64,000 nt of DNA from Verrucomicrobiales bacterium (GCA_029212615.1 JARGPJ010000009.1:62001-126000), one strand, 5' to 3'; shown: positions 17,401-26,409, numbered from the stretch's first letter. Program-made: numbers and translations. The notes: a model not told the origin generated them from the sequence alone.

Positions 17401-18056
17401 CCCTTTGTAACAGAAACAGGACCGTTTGGCGATCTCTGTAATGCTACTGGAGTGCTATCTACTTCACTCTTAACGCTTTTCGAGCAAAATCCTTGGAGAA
17501 TCATTTGAGTAATTCTATCAAGGGTTGCAAAAACCTGATACCCGGAAGTGGCACTGGCAAGCAGCGAGGAATGGCGAACCGCAAACATTTCATCCAGTTC
17601 ATGGGGAGGAACCGCCCCCGGAATATCCCGCTTATTGTATTGAAAAACGATAGGGATGGAGTCCGGGGAAATTCTATTTTCTTTCAGACAAAGCAAACAG
17701 TCCTCGAAAGATTCAAGATTCGCTTCCCGCCGCTCCGGATCAGAATCAGCGACAAAAACGACAGCATCAGCTCCTGCCAGAACAGCGCGGCGGGTCTCTT
17801 TGAGAATCTTCTGGCCGGGAACTGTATAAAGCTGAAATTTCACGTCAAACTCTCCGATTTTAGTCGAGTGGATGGGAAGAAAGTCGAATGAAATCGTTCG
17901 GTTTTGCTCGGTATCAATGGAGATCAAGTCCCCGCGCCATCGAGGGTCCAGACGTCGGTAAATGTAGTGAAGATTCGTTGTTTTTCCGCCCTGCGGAGGC
18001 CCGCAATAAACGATTTTAAACTGAACTTCTCCACTGTCTTTCCGATACAGGGCCAT
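17397..18056 (-). CDS. MglA-type small Ras-like GTPase
   Basis: A 219-residue cytosolic GTPase of the MglA family, which in other bacteria sets cell polarity or drives motility and secretion. P-loop GPPQGGKTTNLHYIY, the switch II segment LYTVPGQ (with Thr where Ras proteins have the Asp of DxxG, an MglA trait), VVFVADSDPERREAN, and the base-specificity motif YNKRDIP are all present. Some 30 residues of low complexity follow the domain. The ATG at 18056 is chosen because GGAGGAG lies 7 bases upstream and the start then follows the scaffold gene by 4 bases. It lies between two roadblock-domain genes and overlaps the downstream one, pointing to one GTPase module. Confidence 0.92.
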   Translation of the reverse strand: MALYRKDSGEVQFKIVYCGPPQGGKTTNLHYIYRRLDPRWRGDLISIDTEQNRTISFDFLPIHSTKIGEFDVKFQLYTVPGQKILKETRRAVLAGADAVVFVADSDPERREANLESFEDCLLCLKENRISPDSIPIVFQYNKRDIPGAVPPHELDEMFAVRHSSLLASATSGYQVFATLDRITQMILQGFCSKSVKSEVDSTPVALQRSPNGPVSVTKG

Positions 18057-18060
18057 CGCT

Positions 18061-19812
18061 CTACTCCTCCAGCTTATGAATACTTTGCGCAATCACGGTG
18101 AGTTTTTCCCGAACTCCGGGACCAAAATTTGAATTCTGATGATTAATGGTCACACAGCAGTCCCCCTCAAGAAAGAGACTCACCGTTCCACGATCAGTTT
18201 TCAGGGTGAAGGATCTCGCCTCCGGCAGGCCCGTCAATTGAGCCAGATTACGTATCGCATCGACCATTTCACGTGCCTCATCACCGAGGCGGCTTTGCTC
18301 GTTTCGTGATGCTTGAACTAACTTCGACGGAGTGGCGAGGGCACAGGCATTCACGCCTTCGAGCGCAACAACCTTCCTCGCCACTTTTGCGAGGGTAAAG
18401 GAATCGTCCGATGAGAAAATCGCGCGAAACTCGAGATCCTTGAGACTCACATCCACTTCACCGGGGAGAGCACTGGCAGCATTTGGCACGGTTGGCCTCA
18501 AATCTTCAACTTCGACCTGGAGATCTTCATCCTCGAGCGCCCTGTTCTCAACCGGCGCGCGGAGCGAGGAAAACGGCGTGTTCTCTTCGCCATCGTCCTT
18601 TTCCTCCAACTCAGCGGGAACCGGTTCAGGAGTAGCTGGTTTGACGGGAGCGGGGGTCGACGCTGACTCACTCACAGGAACGACCGGGGCCGAATCTACC
18701 GATTCAGCTGCCGGAGCCCCACTAAACCCCTGAAATGGAGGCATGGGTGAGGCCGGGCTTGGCTCAGGAGGGGCTTCTACAACCCTTTCCTCATCCTGGC
18801 GGCTGCTGACATCCTGCTGTTTCATCATTTCACCAAGACCGGAAACAGGCCCCTCCTCGTTCTCACCCTCATTCTCTGAATCAAACATGGCTCCCCAGGT
18901 CGACTCATCGTCACCGCCTCCGGGAAAAGGAATATCAGCATCGTCTTCAGCCTGCTTCGAGAAAAGAGTGGCGAAGCCTTCGGTGCTTTCAAAAGGGTTC
19001 TCGGAAAATGAAGCTTCCTTAGACTCTGCTTTAGGGGAGGGAGCGTCTCCGAAGGGATTCTTCCCGGGAGAAGGCGCCGGTGAGCTGAATCCACTCATCG
19101 GAGCCGGCAACGCAGGAGGGCTTTCAGATTTTTGGGCAGGCGCATCACTAAAAGAGCTTCCTTCATCCTTTTGTTTCGCCTCGACAGGTAATGCATCAGA
19201 GAATCCGGATGGCATCACCTTGTCCGGAGATGGCTCTGCCTTTTTTTCGATCTTGGCAGGGACTGCATCATTTGGTTCAGGTGACCAGAAAGGGTTGTCG
19301 CCGGGCTTTGCCGGAGATGCCTCCGTCTCCGCTTTCGTTTCTACCGGTGTCTTCGCGGACGTCGATACCACACTGCTGCCGGGGGCGCTGAATCCCGGTG
19401 CACCAAAAGGAGTCCCGGGAGAGTCAAAAATCGAACTGGGAGCCTTACTCACGGGTTGAGCGGCCCCTAGTTTAGCGGGAAGGGTGATCAAGGAATCATT
19501 CAGAGGAGTGATTTCCGCATCAAACAACTCAGGGCATAGCTGACAGACAACTGAAAGCTTCACATCAGTTGACCCTTCGACAGCAAAAGGAATATGAATC
19601 TCCTTCTCCATCGGTATCCCGCGACTCGCCGCAATTGCCGGCGGGATAAACGGGAGGAGCTCGCTCACAAGATAAGCCTGTCCCGCAACCTTCTCTACAG
19701 GAGCACTGGCGGAGAGATCTTCACGGCTTCCTGGCTCCGCTTCGACCCCGCCCCACTCAGTTCCCGGCTCGCCATCTTCCTCAGAGAACAGATTTCTTAG
19801 CGTAAATGACAT
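18061..19812 (-). CDS. Proline/NPF-rich scaffold protein with C-terminal roadblock-like domain
   Basis: A 583-residue protein in three parts. The N-terminal ~110 residues (YLVSELLPFIPP, EIHIPFAVEGSTD, CQLCPELFDAEITPL) look folded and of no family I know. Residues about 115-450 are disordered and rich in Pro, Ser, Ala and Glu, with recurring NPFW, NPFG and NPFE and four GFS motifs (APGFSAP, PSGFSDA, MSGFSSP, FQGFSGA). The last ~130 residues (LKDLEFRAIFSSDD to QSIHKLEE) resemble a roadblock/LC7 domain with an added helix. It is the first gene of the series with the MglA-like GTPase. A docking scaffold is inferred from composition, not shown. Confidence 0.72.
   Translation of the reverse strand: MSFTLRNLFSEEDGEPGTEWGGVEAEPGSREDLSASAPVEKVAGQAYLVSELLPFIPPAIAASRGIPMEKEIHIPFAVEGSTDVKLSVVCQLCPELFDAEITPLNDSLITLPAKLGAAQPVSKAPSSIFDSPGTPFGAPGFSAPGSSVVSTSAKTPVETKAETEASPAKPGDNPFWSPEPNDAVPAKIEKKAEPSPDKVMPSGFSDALPVEAKQKDEGSSFSDAPAQKSESPPALPAPMSGFSSPAPSPGKNPFGDAPSPKAESKEASFSENPFESTEGFATLFSKQAEDDADIPFPGGGDDESTWGAMFDSENEGENEEGPVSGLGEMMKQQDVSSRQDEERVVEAPPEPSPASPMPPFQGFSGAPAAESVDSAPVVPVSESASTPAPVKPATPEPVPAELEEKDDGEENTPFSSLRAPVENRALEDEDLQVEVEDLRPTVPNAASALPGEVDVSLKDLEFRAIFSSDDSFTLAKVARKVVALEGVNACALATPSKLVQASRNEQSRLGDEAREMVDAIRNLAQLTGLPEARSFTLKTDRGTVSLFLEGDCCVTINHQNSNFGPGVREKLTVIAQSIHKLEE
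18064..18070 (-). promoter_or_regulatory. Strong Shine-Dalgarno sequence deciding the GTPase start
   Basis: GGAGGAG on the minus strand, 7 bases before the ATG at 18056 and inside the last codons of the scaffold gene. It is one of the few canonical ribosome sites in the window and rules out the longer reading frame upstream. Confidence 0.7.
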
Positions 19813-19999
19813 GACAGGTGATCGTTAAGGGGAAGTAATTGACTCAATGTCTCGCTATCATTGAAACCTAGCAAAGATGACGCGAGTTATGAATATTTTA
19901 ATAAATTGAAATTAGAATGAGCAGACTAATTTATCAAGATATTTTTAATTCTAAGAATTCTTAATAAAAATTCTAACTCCCCCTTTCTAAGGCAACTAG
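19813..19999 (-). promoter_or_regulatory. AT-rich promoter region of the scaffold-GTPase-roadblock genes
   Basis: These 187 bases are far more AT-rich than the genes around them (especially 19880-19980) and lie directly upstream of the scaffold gene. On the minus strand TTGATA with a 17-base spacer and TAATTT is the best -35/-10-like pair, with a poor -10. No clear operator was seen. Confidence 0.35.
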
Positions 20000-21388
20000 C
20001 TAGAGGGCGAGGCAAAGCATCCCGACGAGGACCCCGTTATTGATCGCGTGTGCCGTCATTGGAGCGATCAGAGAATCACGTGACTCACGAAGGAGTGAGA
20101 ACCCGACTCCAATGGCTGCCAGCGCAGGGAGTCCCATCCATCCCTGCGGATGCAGTGCCGCAAAAATAGCGCCGGTCAAAAGCGCTGAGACAAGAAAGCC
20201 AAATCGCCCGCGAAGCCATCGATGCAGGGCTCCTCGAAAGAATATCTCCTCAAATACCGGGGCAAATCCAGCGGCGAGGAAAAGGCAGAGAAGCCTTTCC
20301 TTCAGTCCACCCATGTAAATCCAACCCACGATCGGATGCGTTTGCGGTCCCGGAGGAACGGCATTCACTGCTCCATCAACCGTCTCCCCCGCTCCTGTGA
20401 AGAACCCCACAGAGGTGCTGAGCAAAACCGTCAGAAAAATACCGATCGAAGCAATTGCCATCACCTTCAGGTAACCCAGAAAACCGGCCCCTATTTCGCG
20501 GGCTATCCCCTCGCCCCGATGCAAACCGATCGAACGGGCAAAATGCCGCCAGCGAACGCCTCGAGCAAATGGCCAGAGGAATGGAACGACGACGGCTAGA
20601 AGATAGCTGGTGTAGCTGATTCCAGAATGAATCCACAATCCACCCATCTCGCCGAATGCCATGATTCCGAGATAGATCGCGAAACTCTCAAGCATGATCC
20701 CGCGGGGAACCGGGTCCGGTGAAAAACGCCCCCATTTCTTTCCCGACAAAGCCTCTCGCCGCTGAAGAACGAGCAGAACGACTCCAAGGGCAACGCCGAC
20801 TGCCGCGGCCACGAACATCAGAGAAGCCATTCCCATAAAAAGCATCGCGCGAACCTGAATGGCTTCTTTATTCGGCGGGAGCTCATTTCCAGTGGCCGGT
20901 GCCAGCGAGGCAAACCATCCCAGTTTCTCTTCAAGCTGCCCTCTTTCCTTCTCATCAAGTCCAGATTCGACAGCGCTGTAGGCCAGAGACCTGCCCTCAT
21001 CACTGACCTTCGCTGAAAGACGACTAAGCGTCTCAAGCGGATCGATGCCCTCAATCGCGACAAAACTTTCCAACATAGCCAAAGCCATGATCATGGCGTC
21101 GTTCTGTGCGTAGGTTCGCATCTCTTTGAGCGAATCCGCCGTCTCTCTACCACTCAGCGGAGCGGCGGCAATAATGACCTGACTCTGTATTTTAAACAGA
21201 GCGAGTTCACCCGGATCAATCCCCCCCTCTTTCTCTTCGATCGCGTCCATCGCGCGAGGTGCAAACAGGTTCACCGACCAGCCGATGAAAAACACCGATA
21301 ACAGAATCAGTGGCCAGCTCCACCACGCTGCGGGCCGGTCCGGCGAAACGGGTTCAGGCAGCGGAGGCGGGGAAAGGCTTTCACTCAT
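20000..21388 (-). CDS. CPBP-family intramembrane metalloprotease (CAAX/Abi type)
   Basis: A 462-residue multi-pass membrane protein. The last ~120 residues are the CPBP/Abi domain with the three motifs of the glutamic-type intramembrane protease: EEIFFRG (two Glu and Arg), LTGAIFAALHPQGW (His) and AHAINNG (His/Asn). Upstream are a membrane segment at about 27-45, a ~110-residue soluble helical stretch outside the membrane, and further membrane helices from about 170. Family members process prenylated proteins or act in bacteriocin self-immunity; the substrate here is unknown. The soluble insert (residues about 50-165) is not part of the core family. Confidence 0.85.
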   Translation of the reverse strand: MSESLSPPPLPEPVSPDRPAAWWSWPLILLSVFFIGWSVNLFAPRAMDAIEEKEGGIDPGELALFKIQSQVIIAAAPLSGRETADSLKEMRTYAQNDAMIMALAMLESFVAIEGIDPLETLSRLSAKVSDEGRSLAYSAVESGLDEKERGQLEEKLGWFASLAPATGNELPPNKEAIQVRAMLFMGMASLMFVAAAVGVALGVVLLVLQRREALSGKKWGRFSPDPVPRGIMLESFAIYLGIMAFGEMGGLWIHSGISYTSYLLAVVVPFLWPFARGVRWRHFARSIGLHRGEGIAREIGAGFLGYLKVMAIASIGIFLTVLLSTSVGFFTGAGETVDGAVNAVPPGPQTHPIVGWIYMGGLKERLLCLFLAAGFAPVFEEIFFRGALHRWLRGRFGFLVSALLTGAIFAALHPQGWMGLPALAAIGVGFSLLRESRDSLIAPMTAHAINNGVLVGMLCLAL

Positions 21389-21499
21389 CTTCGGGAAACG
21401 AAATTCCTGCGTTCACTTTGACCGGGCAGGATAGCGGTGACACAGGTAACCTCTATCCCGCACCATGGATACCACTATAGTGTCCCGCGCATCGGGATC

Positions 21500-21781
21500 T
21501 CATCCACGGGAAACACCAACAATTTTTCCGTTTTCCACGGCAAAGTTCACCCGGTTCTCACGATAATCTCTTGTCGCCGCCTGCGGTTTCCCATCCAGCA
21601 TCGTGATGCGATAGAGCAAATCACGTTTCAGAGCCAACTTCTCTCCATCGCTCAGAGAAATCCCGACAAAATCGTCATCCGTCTCCGCTTGAGCAACCGG
21701 AGGGTCCGATTCGGGGGAGTCCGTCTGACAACTGATAAGGAACAAGCTGGTGGCGAGCGCAAGCGTTAGGCGAAACTTCAT
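21500..21781 (-). CDS. Small lipoprotein, peptidase inhibitor I78-like
   Basis: A 93-residue protein with a lipoprotein signal (LALATSLFLISC, Cys about 18). The mature part ends DYRENRVNFAVENGKIVGVSRG (quoted as DYRENRVNFAV then ENGKIVGVSRG), which matches the pattern of the I78 peptidase inhibitor family (DYRxDRxNxxxDxxGxIxxVxCG) except that the last Cys is Arg. Its start overlaps the stop of the serine hydrolase gene by four bases (ATGA), so the two are co-translated. An inhibitor or partner of that hydrolase is an attractive but untested idea. Confidence 0.6.
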   Translation of the reverse strand: MKFRLTLALATSLFLISCQTDSPESDPPVAQAETDDDFVGISLSDGEKLALKRDLLYRITMLDGKPQAATRDYRENRVNFAVENGKIVGVSRG

Positions 21782-23007
21782 TCCCCACTCTCGGCAGGAT
21801 TCCCCCTCGTTTCCAGCCGAAAGAGAGGATCGAGAAAATCCACATTCTCAAACCGGCGACTCTCCCCCTGCCGAACCACGACCATGTTGACCGCAGGAAG
21901 AATGTAGAGGCGCTGCTTTCCGGCCCCGGCAGCCATGTAGGCGCCCTCAAGCCACGGTCGGTTTTTCGCCTCGCGCCCCAGGAGCCAAAACGTCAGTCCA
22001 TAGCCGGGATTCACCTTGCTCACCGGCCGGGTTGCTTCGGAAAGGACCGCCGGATCGATGATGACCTGTTCATCCCATGTTCCGTTTTGAAGCAGGAGCT
22101 GTCCGAATTTTGCCCACTCTCTGGCGGTGATGAAACAACCCGACGGCAGATGTTGCATTTCGTCTTCATCTTGTCGCCACTGCGTGTATTTCATCCCAAT
22201 CGGCTCAAAGACTCGCGCTTCGAGGTAGTCGACCGGACTCTCAAAGGGAAGATCCTCCCGCTCTTTCAGCTTACGTTTCACGTATTCTCCGAATATCTGA
22301 AAGGCATTGGGACCGTATCGAAATTTCTTATCGGGACCTGAAACCGCCTTCACTTTCACTGCCTCCCGGTAGGAAAGAACTCCGGCATTCTCACCCGGAT
22401 CGATCCCGCTGGTGAGATTTAGGAGCTGCCGAATTGTGATCCCTTTCCGATGATCAGCCTGCCATTCGGTGATGACCCCGGAAACGAGGTCATCAGGGGT
22501 GAATAATCCATCCTTCGCGGCGAGAGCCAGCAATGCCCCTGAGAAGCTCTTCGTTCCACTTGCGAGTCGATGCCCTTCCGACGGATCCCAGGCATTCGCA
22601 TAACTTTCGTGCAATATCTGCCCACCGAGCATCACAAGAAAACTATGCCCTCCCCGATCAGCTGAATATTTTTCGGCCCTCTTAATTCCTTCTCTGGTCA
22701 ACGGCGAGGTCCCGGGGATGTCGGCGACGGTTACTTCAGTGATCTCTCCGGTAGCCTTGTTCCCATCCGAAATCCGTGTCGCAAGAAAACTCCTGACTTC
22801 CCCCCGGTCCACCATCCCGTCGCCATCGGTGTCCGCCCTTTCCAACCATCCGATTCGCTGCTCAGCGGCAATAAGTTCTTCACGGGAGACTTTTCCATCC
22901 TGATCAGAATCGACCCGTTCAAAAAGACTCTCAAGGCGTGCCTCGCCGTCCTGTCCCGGTGCGATTGAAGCAAGAAACAGGACCAGAATGGAGAGAGAAA
23001 CCTTCAT
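21778..23007 (-). CDS. Secreted beta-lactamase-fold serine hydrolase with N-terminal EF-hands
   Basis: A 409-residue exported protein: signal peptide (residues 1-18), a pair of EF-hand calcium loops (DSDQDGKVSREE, 33-44; DTDGDGMVDRGE, 59-70), then a class C beta-lactamase/penicillin-binding-type domain. The SxxK catalytic tetrad is SGTK at 150-153; RYGPNAFQIFGEYV supplies the second motif region. Such enzymes include esterases, D-aminopeptidases and true beta-lactamases; no specific activity can be assigned. The EF-hands suggest a calcium requirement. It is co-translated with the small I78-like lipoprotein. Confidence 0.85.
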   Translation of the reverse strand: MKVSLSILVLFLASIAPGQDGEARLESLFERVDSDQDGKVSREELIAAEQRIGWLERADTDGDGMVDRGEVRSFLATRISDGNKATGEITEVTVADIPGTSPLTREGIKRAEKYSADRGGHSFLVMLGGQILHESYANAWDPSEGHRLASGTKSFSGALLALAAKDGLFTPDDLVSGVITEWQADHRKGITIRQLLNLTSGIDPGENAGVLSYREAVKVKAVSGPDKKFRYGPNAFQIFGEYVKRKLKEREDLPFESPVDYLEARVFEPIGMKYTQWRQDEDEMQHLPSGCFITAREWAKFGQLLLQNGTWDEQVIIDPAVLSEATRPVSKVNPGYGLTFWLLGREAKNRPWLEGAYMAAGAGKQRLYILPAVNMVVVRQGESRRFENVDFLDPLFRLETRGNPAESGE

Positions 23008-23047
23008 ACCTCCCTGAAACCCCGGAATCTACCCCGGGTTGCACAGC

Positions 23048-24283
23048 CTAGGCAGAGGTCGCAGCCCCATCAACTGACTCTTCCGACTCGACCTCGATAC
23101 TGCCCTTCCCCATCAAAGCGGAAATCCAGCGTAAATCAGAACTGTTATCGAGCATCACTTTCACCAGCATCGTTAACGGCACCGCAAGAAGCATCCCCAC
23201 GGGGCCCCAGATAAATCCCCAGACAAGAACCGAGAGAATCACGATAACCGTCGAGATCCCGAAACGGTCTCCCAGCAGCATCGGTTCGATGAAATTTCCA
23301 ATCGTGATGTTGATCGCAAGGTAACAGAGGGTCACCCCGAGCCCCGGCCAGAAACCGTGCAAAATCAGGGCCAGAAGAACGGGCGGAATTCCCGCAACAA
23401 TCGAACCGATTGCAGGCACGTAGTTGAAAAGGAAAGCGACGAGTCCCCACAACAAAGGAAAATCGACTTTGAAGAGAAAACAAACCACGATCGCCAGGAT
23501 TCCAGTGGCAGCACTCACGGCGGTTTTTATCGCCAAGTATTTCTGAATGTCTCTCGATATGCTTTGAAAACGGGACAAGTCCGGTCCGCGCGCTTTAAGA
23601 ACATCCTGAAATTTATTTGCGTAGCGCCCCGACTCCGCGAGGACAAAAATCATCACGATCAGTGCGAAGAACGACATGGACGCCAGAGAAGTGAAACGGG
23701 AAACCAGGTCAATTTGACCGAAAACCGCGAGAATTCGATCCGGGTCAAAATAGAGTCGGAAGAGCTCCGCAAAGGTAATCACCGGGGCGATTTCAAATCC
23801 CTGTTCAGTCGGGTCGCTTGCCTTCTCGTCAACCAACTGCGCCGGCTCAATGATCTCTTCAGGATTCTCCTTCTCCTCTCCATTGACGCTGAGTTCCTTC
23901 CAGTAGCCCTCCATCCTCGCGATACGGCTGTCGATGTTCTCGGAAAACTCCGTCGCCTGCTCAACCATTCGCTCGACGTATTTCGGAGTCTTTTCCTGAA
24001 AATCGCCAATAACGCTGGAGCCGAGCAAAACAATGCCTCCGAGAATCATGAAATCGATAACAATCGTCATGAGCACCGCCAGAGCTCTCGGAAGTCCACG
24101 ACGATCCAGCCAGTTTAAAATGGGCAGTGACATCATCGCGAGAAGCAACCCGAGCATGATAGGAATGAAGAGCGATGAAGCCGCCTTCAAACCGGCAACG
24201 ACAATAAAAACACAGGCGAGAGAAAGCAGAACCCTAATGCCGCTTCCTGCCTGTTTTCGTGCTAGTCGTTCCTCACCTGCCAT
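23048..24283 (-). CDS. AI-2E family transporter (PerM/TqsA-type membrane protein)
   Basis: A 411-residue polytopic membrane protein of the AI-2E (UPF0118) family, with about seven to eight membrane segments. Family hallmarks: LFIPIMLGLLLAMMSLPILN near the N-terminus, FLFNYVPAIGSIVAGIPPVL, NFIEPMLLGDRFG and PVGMLLAVPLTMLVKVML. A hydrophilic stretch of ~70 residues (about 95-165) between the early helices is longer and more acidic than usual. Members export autoinducer-2 or act as Na+/H+ antiporters; no luxS was seen here. It is divergent from the propeller gene, 53 bases apart. Confidence 0.9.
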   Translation of the reverse strand: MAGEERLARKQAGSGIRVLLSLACVFIVVAGLKAASSLFIPIMLGLLLAMMSLPILNWLDRRGLPRALAVLMTIVIDFMILGGIVLLGSSVIGDFQEKTPKYVERMVEQATEFSENIDSRIARMEGYWKELSVNGEEKENPEEIIEPAQLVDEKASDPTEQGFEIAPVITFAELFRLYFDPDRILAVFGQIDLVSRFTSLASMSFFALIVMIFVLAESGRYANKFQDVLKARGPDLSRFQSISRDIQKYLAIKTAVSAATGILAIVVCFLFKVDFPLLWGLVAFLFNYVPAIGSIVAGIPPVLLALILHGFWPGLGVTLCYLAINITIGNFIEPMLLGDRFGISTVIVILSVLVWGFIWGPVGMLLAVPLTMLVKVMLDNSSDLRWISALMGKGSIEVESEESVDGAATSA

Positions 24284-24336
24284 AGAAGCGCAAACATCCC
24301 GCAGGGTCTCGCGTTCACAAGGAAATTCTTATCCCG

Positions 24337-25965
24337 ATGACGGACTCATGTGATATCGTGCGTCTCTCCTTCCCCCACATGAAATCTCCTTTGAAGACCG
24401 GCTGCCTTGCCCTCGTCTGCCTCTTTGGACCAGCCACCTTTTGGATTATTCGCCGTCAGGAAATGACTTACCTGAACTGGTTTCTTGCCCTCGCCGTCAT
24501 CGTCTGGGCGCTTCTTTTCGGTGCCTGGTATTTGGTTTTTGGAAGAGCAAAGACTTCCCGTCGATTTCTGAACGTTTTTGCCACCCTCGGCGGAATCGTC
24601 TTGATCGGATTCATTCTTTCAAAAACGCTGAAATACGAAGGGTCGGCCTCCGGATCCTCCTACCCCAGATTTTCATGGGTATGGAACGCAGAGAAAAACG
24701 ATTCAGGCACGACTGCCGAACTTGTTCAAACGGAACTTACCGGTGAAGACCTTCGCCTGCTGAAGGCGCAGGGAGACTCACCGGAATTTCTCGGGCCGAA
24801 TCGGGATGGCACCTTCACGCAACTCACCTTCAATCCCGACTGGAACACGGAACCGCCGGAACTTCTCTGGCGACGTCCCGTCGGGAAAGCGTGGTCAGGA
24901 TTTGCGGTGAAAGGACGAATGGCGGTCACGCAGGAGCAGGCCGGCGACGCCGAACGCGTTCTCTGTCTCGACCTCTTTACCGGCGACGCGATTTGGCATC
25001 ATGACAATCCTGAAACCCGACTCCTCCTCGTGAAAGAGGAAAATCAGGGCGCCGCGATGGGAGGGGACGGCCCTCGCTCCACTCCTGTCATTCATCGGAA
25101 TCACGTCTATGCCCTGGGTGCGACCGGCATCCTCAACTGTCTCGACCTCACCGGCGGCGATGAAAAGTGGACTCGAAATGTGATCACCGAATTTAAAGGT
25201 GAAGTGCAAAAATGGGGCTCAGCCAATGCACCGCTCGTGATCGAATCGGAGAGTATCCTTGTCGTTCCCGGCTCGGACGAACCAGGGGCCACTCTTGTCG
25301 CCTTCGATCTCGAAACCGGCGAAACCCGCTGGACCTATCAGGGCAACGGAGCCAGCTACAGCTCACCGCGCCTGCTCACTGTCGCCGGTGTTGAAATGAT
25401 CATCAGTGTGAATCGCCACGATGTGACCGGAAATCTTCCGGAGTCCGGAGAAGTGCTCTGGACTTACCCCTGGCCGGGAAGCTATCCAAAGGTAGGACAG
25501 GCGGTTGCAGCAGGTGAAAACCGCTTACTTTTCACCGCGAGCTACGGAGCAGGGAGCCCGCTCATCGAAGTCACCCCGGAGCAGGACGGGAGTTGGGAAG
25601 TCCGGGAGATCTGGAAGTCGACCCGCCTCAAAACCAAATTCAGTTCCGCCTTCGTAGTCGACGGTTTTGCCTACGGCATTGACGAGGGTCGCCTTGCGAG
25701 CATCGATCTCGAAACAGGAGATAAAGCATGGAAGAATCAGAAAGTCGGATTCGGGCAGCAACTCCTCTTTGGTGATACCCTACTCATCCAAACCGAGAGA
25801 GGCCCTGTCATCACCGGCCCTGTCGGCCCTGACGGATTCACCGAATTATCCCGCCTTGAAGCCCTCGACAGCATGACCTGGAATGTCCCCACCGTGGCCG
25901 GTCGAATTCTTCTGGTCCGCAACGATCAGGAAGCTGCCTGCTATTTATTACCTGCACTGAAATAG
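24337..25965 (+). CDS. PQQ-like beta-propeller repeat protein, membrane-anchored
   Basis: A 542-residue protein with two N-terminal membrane segments (about 20-37 and 47-70) and a third around 80-100, followed by a large extracytoplasmic beta-propeller. Propeller blades show the PQQ-repeat pattern: LCLDLFTGDAIW, LNCLDLTGGDEKWTRN, VAFDLETGETRWTYQG and LASIDLETGDKAWKN. No cofactor-binding residues of quinoprotein dehydrogenases are obvious, so a scaffolding or BamB-like role is as likely as catalysis. An ATG at 24379 (MKSPLKTG) is an alternative start that puts the first helix nearer the N-terminus. Confidence 0.85.
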   Translation: MTDSCDIVRLSFPHMKSPLKTGCLALVCLFGPATFWIIRRQEMTYLNWFLALAVIVWALLFGAWYLVFGRAKTSRRFLNVFATLGGIVLIGFILSKTLKYEGSASGSSYPRFSWVWNAEKNDSGTTAELVQTELTGEDLRLLKAQGDSPEFLGPNRDGTFTQLTFNPDWNTEPPELLWRRPVGKAWSGFAVKGRMAVTQEQAGDAERVLCLDLFTGDAIWHHDNPETRLLLVKEENQGAAMGGDGPRSTPVIHRNHVYALGATGILNCLDLTGGDEKWTRNVITEFKGEVQKWGSANAPLVIESESILVVPGSDEPGATLVAFDLETGETRWTYQGNGASYSSPRLLTVAGVEMIISVNRHDVTGNLPESGEVLWTYPWPGSYPKVGQAVAAGENRLLFTASYGAGSPLIEVTPEQDGSWEVREIWKSTRLKTKFSSAFVVDGFAYGIDEGRLASIDLETGDKAWKNQKVGFGQQLLFGDTLLIQTERGPVITGPVGPDGFTELSRLEALDSMTWNVPTVAGRILLVRNDQEAACYLLPALK

Positions 25966-25974
25966 ACCCGCAAC

Positions 25975-26406
25975 ATGACCTTTGAAACCCATACCCGTGA
26001 ATTCAGCGTTTCCACCCACGGAAAAGGAACCTACGAAATTTCATCCGCCCTGCGCGGATTCGTTTCTGAAACGGGCCTGAAGTCCGGACAACTCACCGTC
26101 TTCGTTCAGCATACCAGCGCAAGTCTCGTCATCATGGAGAATGCCGATCCGGAAGCGCGGACAGACCTGCACGCCTTCTTCGATCACCTCGTCCCCGAAG
26201 ACCTTCCTTTTCTCGTGCACACCTACGAGGGACCGGATGACAGTCCGAGCCACCTTCGCATGGCTCTGACGCGAACCAGCGAAGTCATCCCCATCCACGA
26301 AGGAAGACTTGCCCTGGGCACCTGGCAGGGCGTCTTCCTCTTTGAACATCGGACTGCCCCGCATACGCGACGACTCGTCGTCACCCTGATGGGTTCGAAA
26401 GAGTGA
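25975..26406 (+). CDS. yjbQ: YjbQ family protein (UPF0047, secondary thiamine-phosphate synthase-like)
   Basis: A 143-residue single-domain protein of the UPF0047 family. Signature segments: GLKSGQLTVFVQHTSASLVIMEN (given here as GLKSGQLTVF and QHTSASLVIMEN), the HLRMALTRTSEVIPI segment, and LGTWQGVFLFEHR near the end, with the conserved His of the HTSASL motif. A weak thiamine-phosphate synthase activity has been reported for the family, but the physiological role is unsettled. It starts ten bases after the propeller gene and its stop lies four bases from that of the opposing GH-GT2 gene. Confidence 0.92.
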   Translation: MTFETHTREFSVSTHGKGTYEISSALRGFVSETGLKSGQLTVFVQHTSASLVIMENADPEARTDLHAFFDHLVPEDLPFLVHTYEGPDDSPSHLRMALTRTSEVIPIHEGRLALGTWQGVFLFEHRTAPHTRRLVVTLMGSKE

Positions 26407-26409
26407 AAC

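Noticed and set aside
18743..19459. Serine/glycine-rich open frame antisense to the scaffold gene
   Set aside because: Its composition follows from the Pro/Ser/Ala codons of the sense strand.
23357..24118. 253-residue open frame antisense to the AI-2E-type gene
   Set aside because: Asn/His/Arg-rich shadow of a membrane protein gene with no domain of its own.
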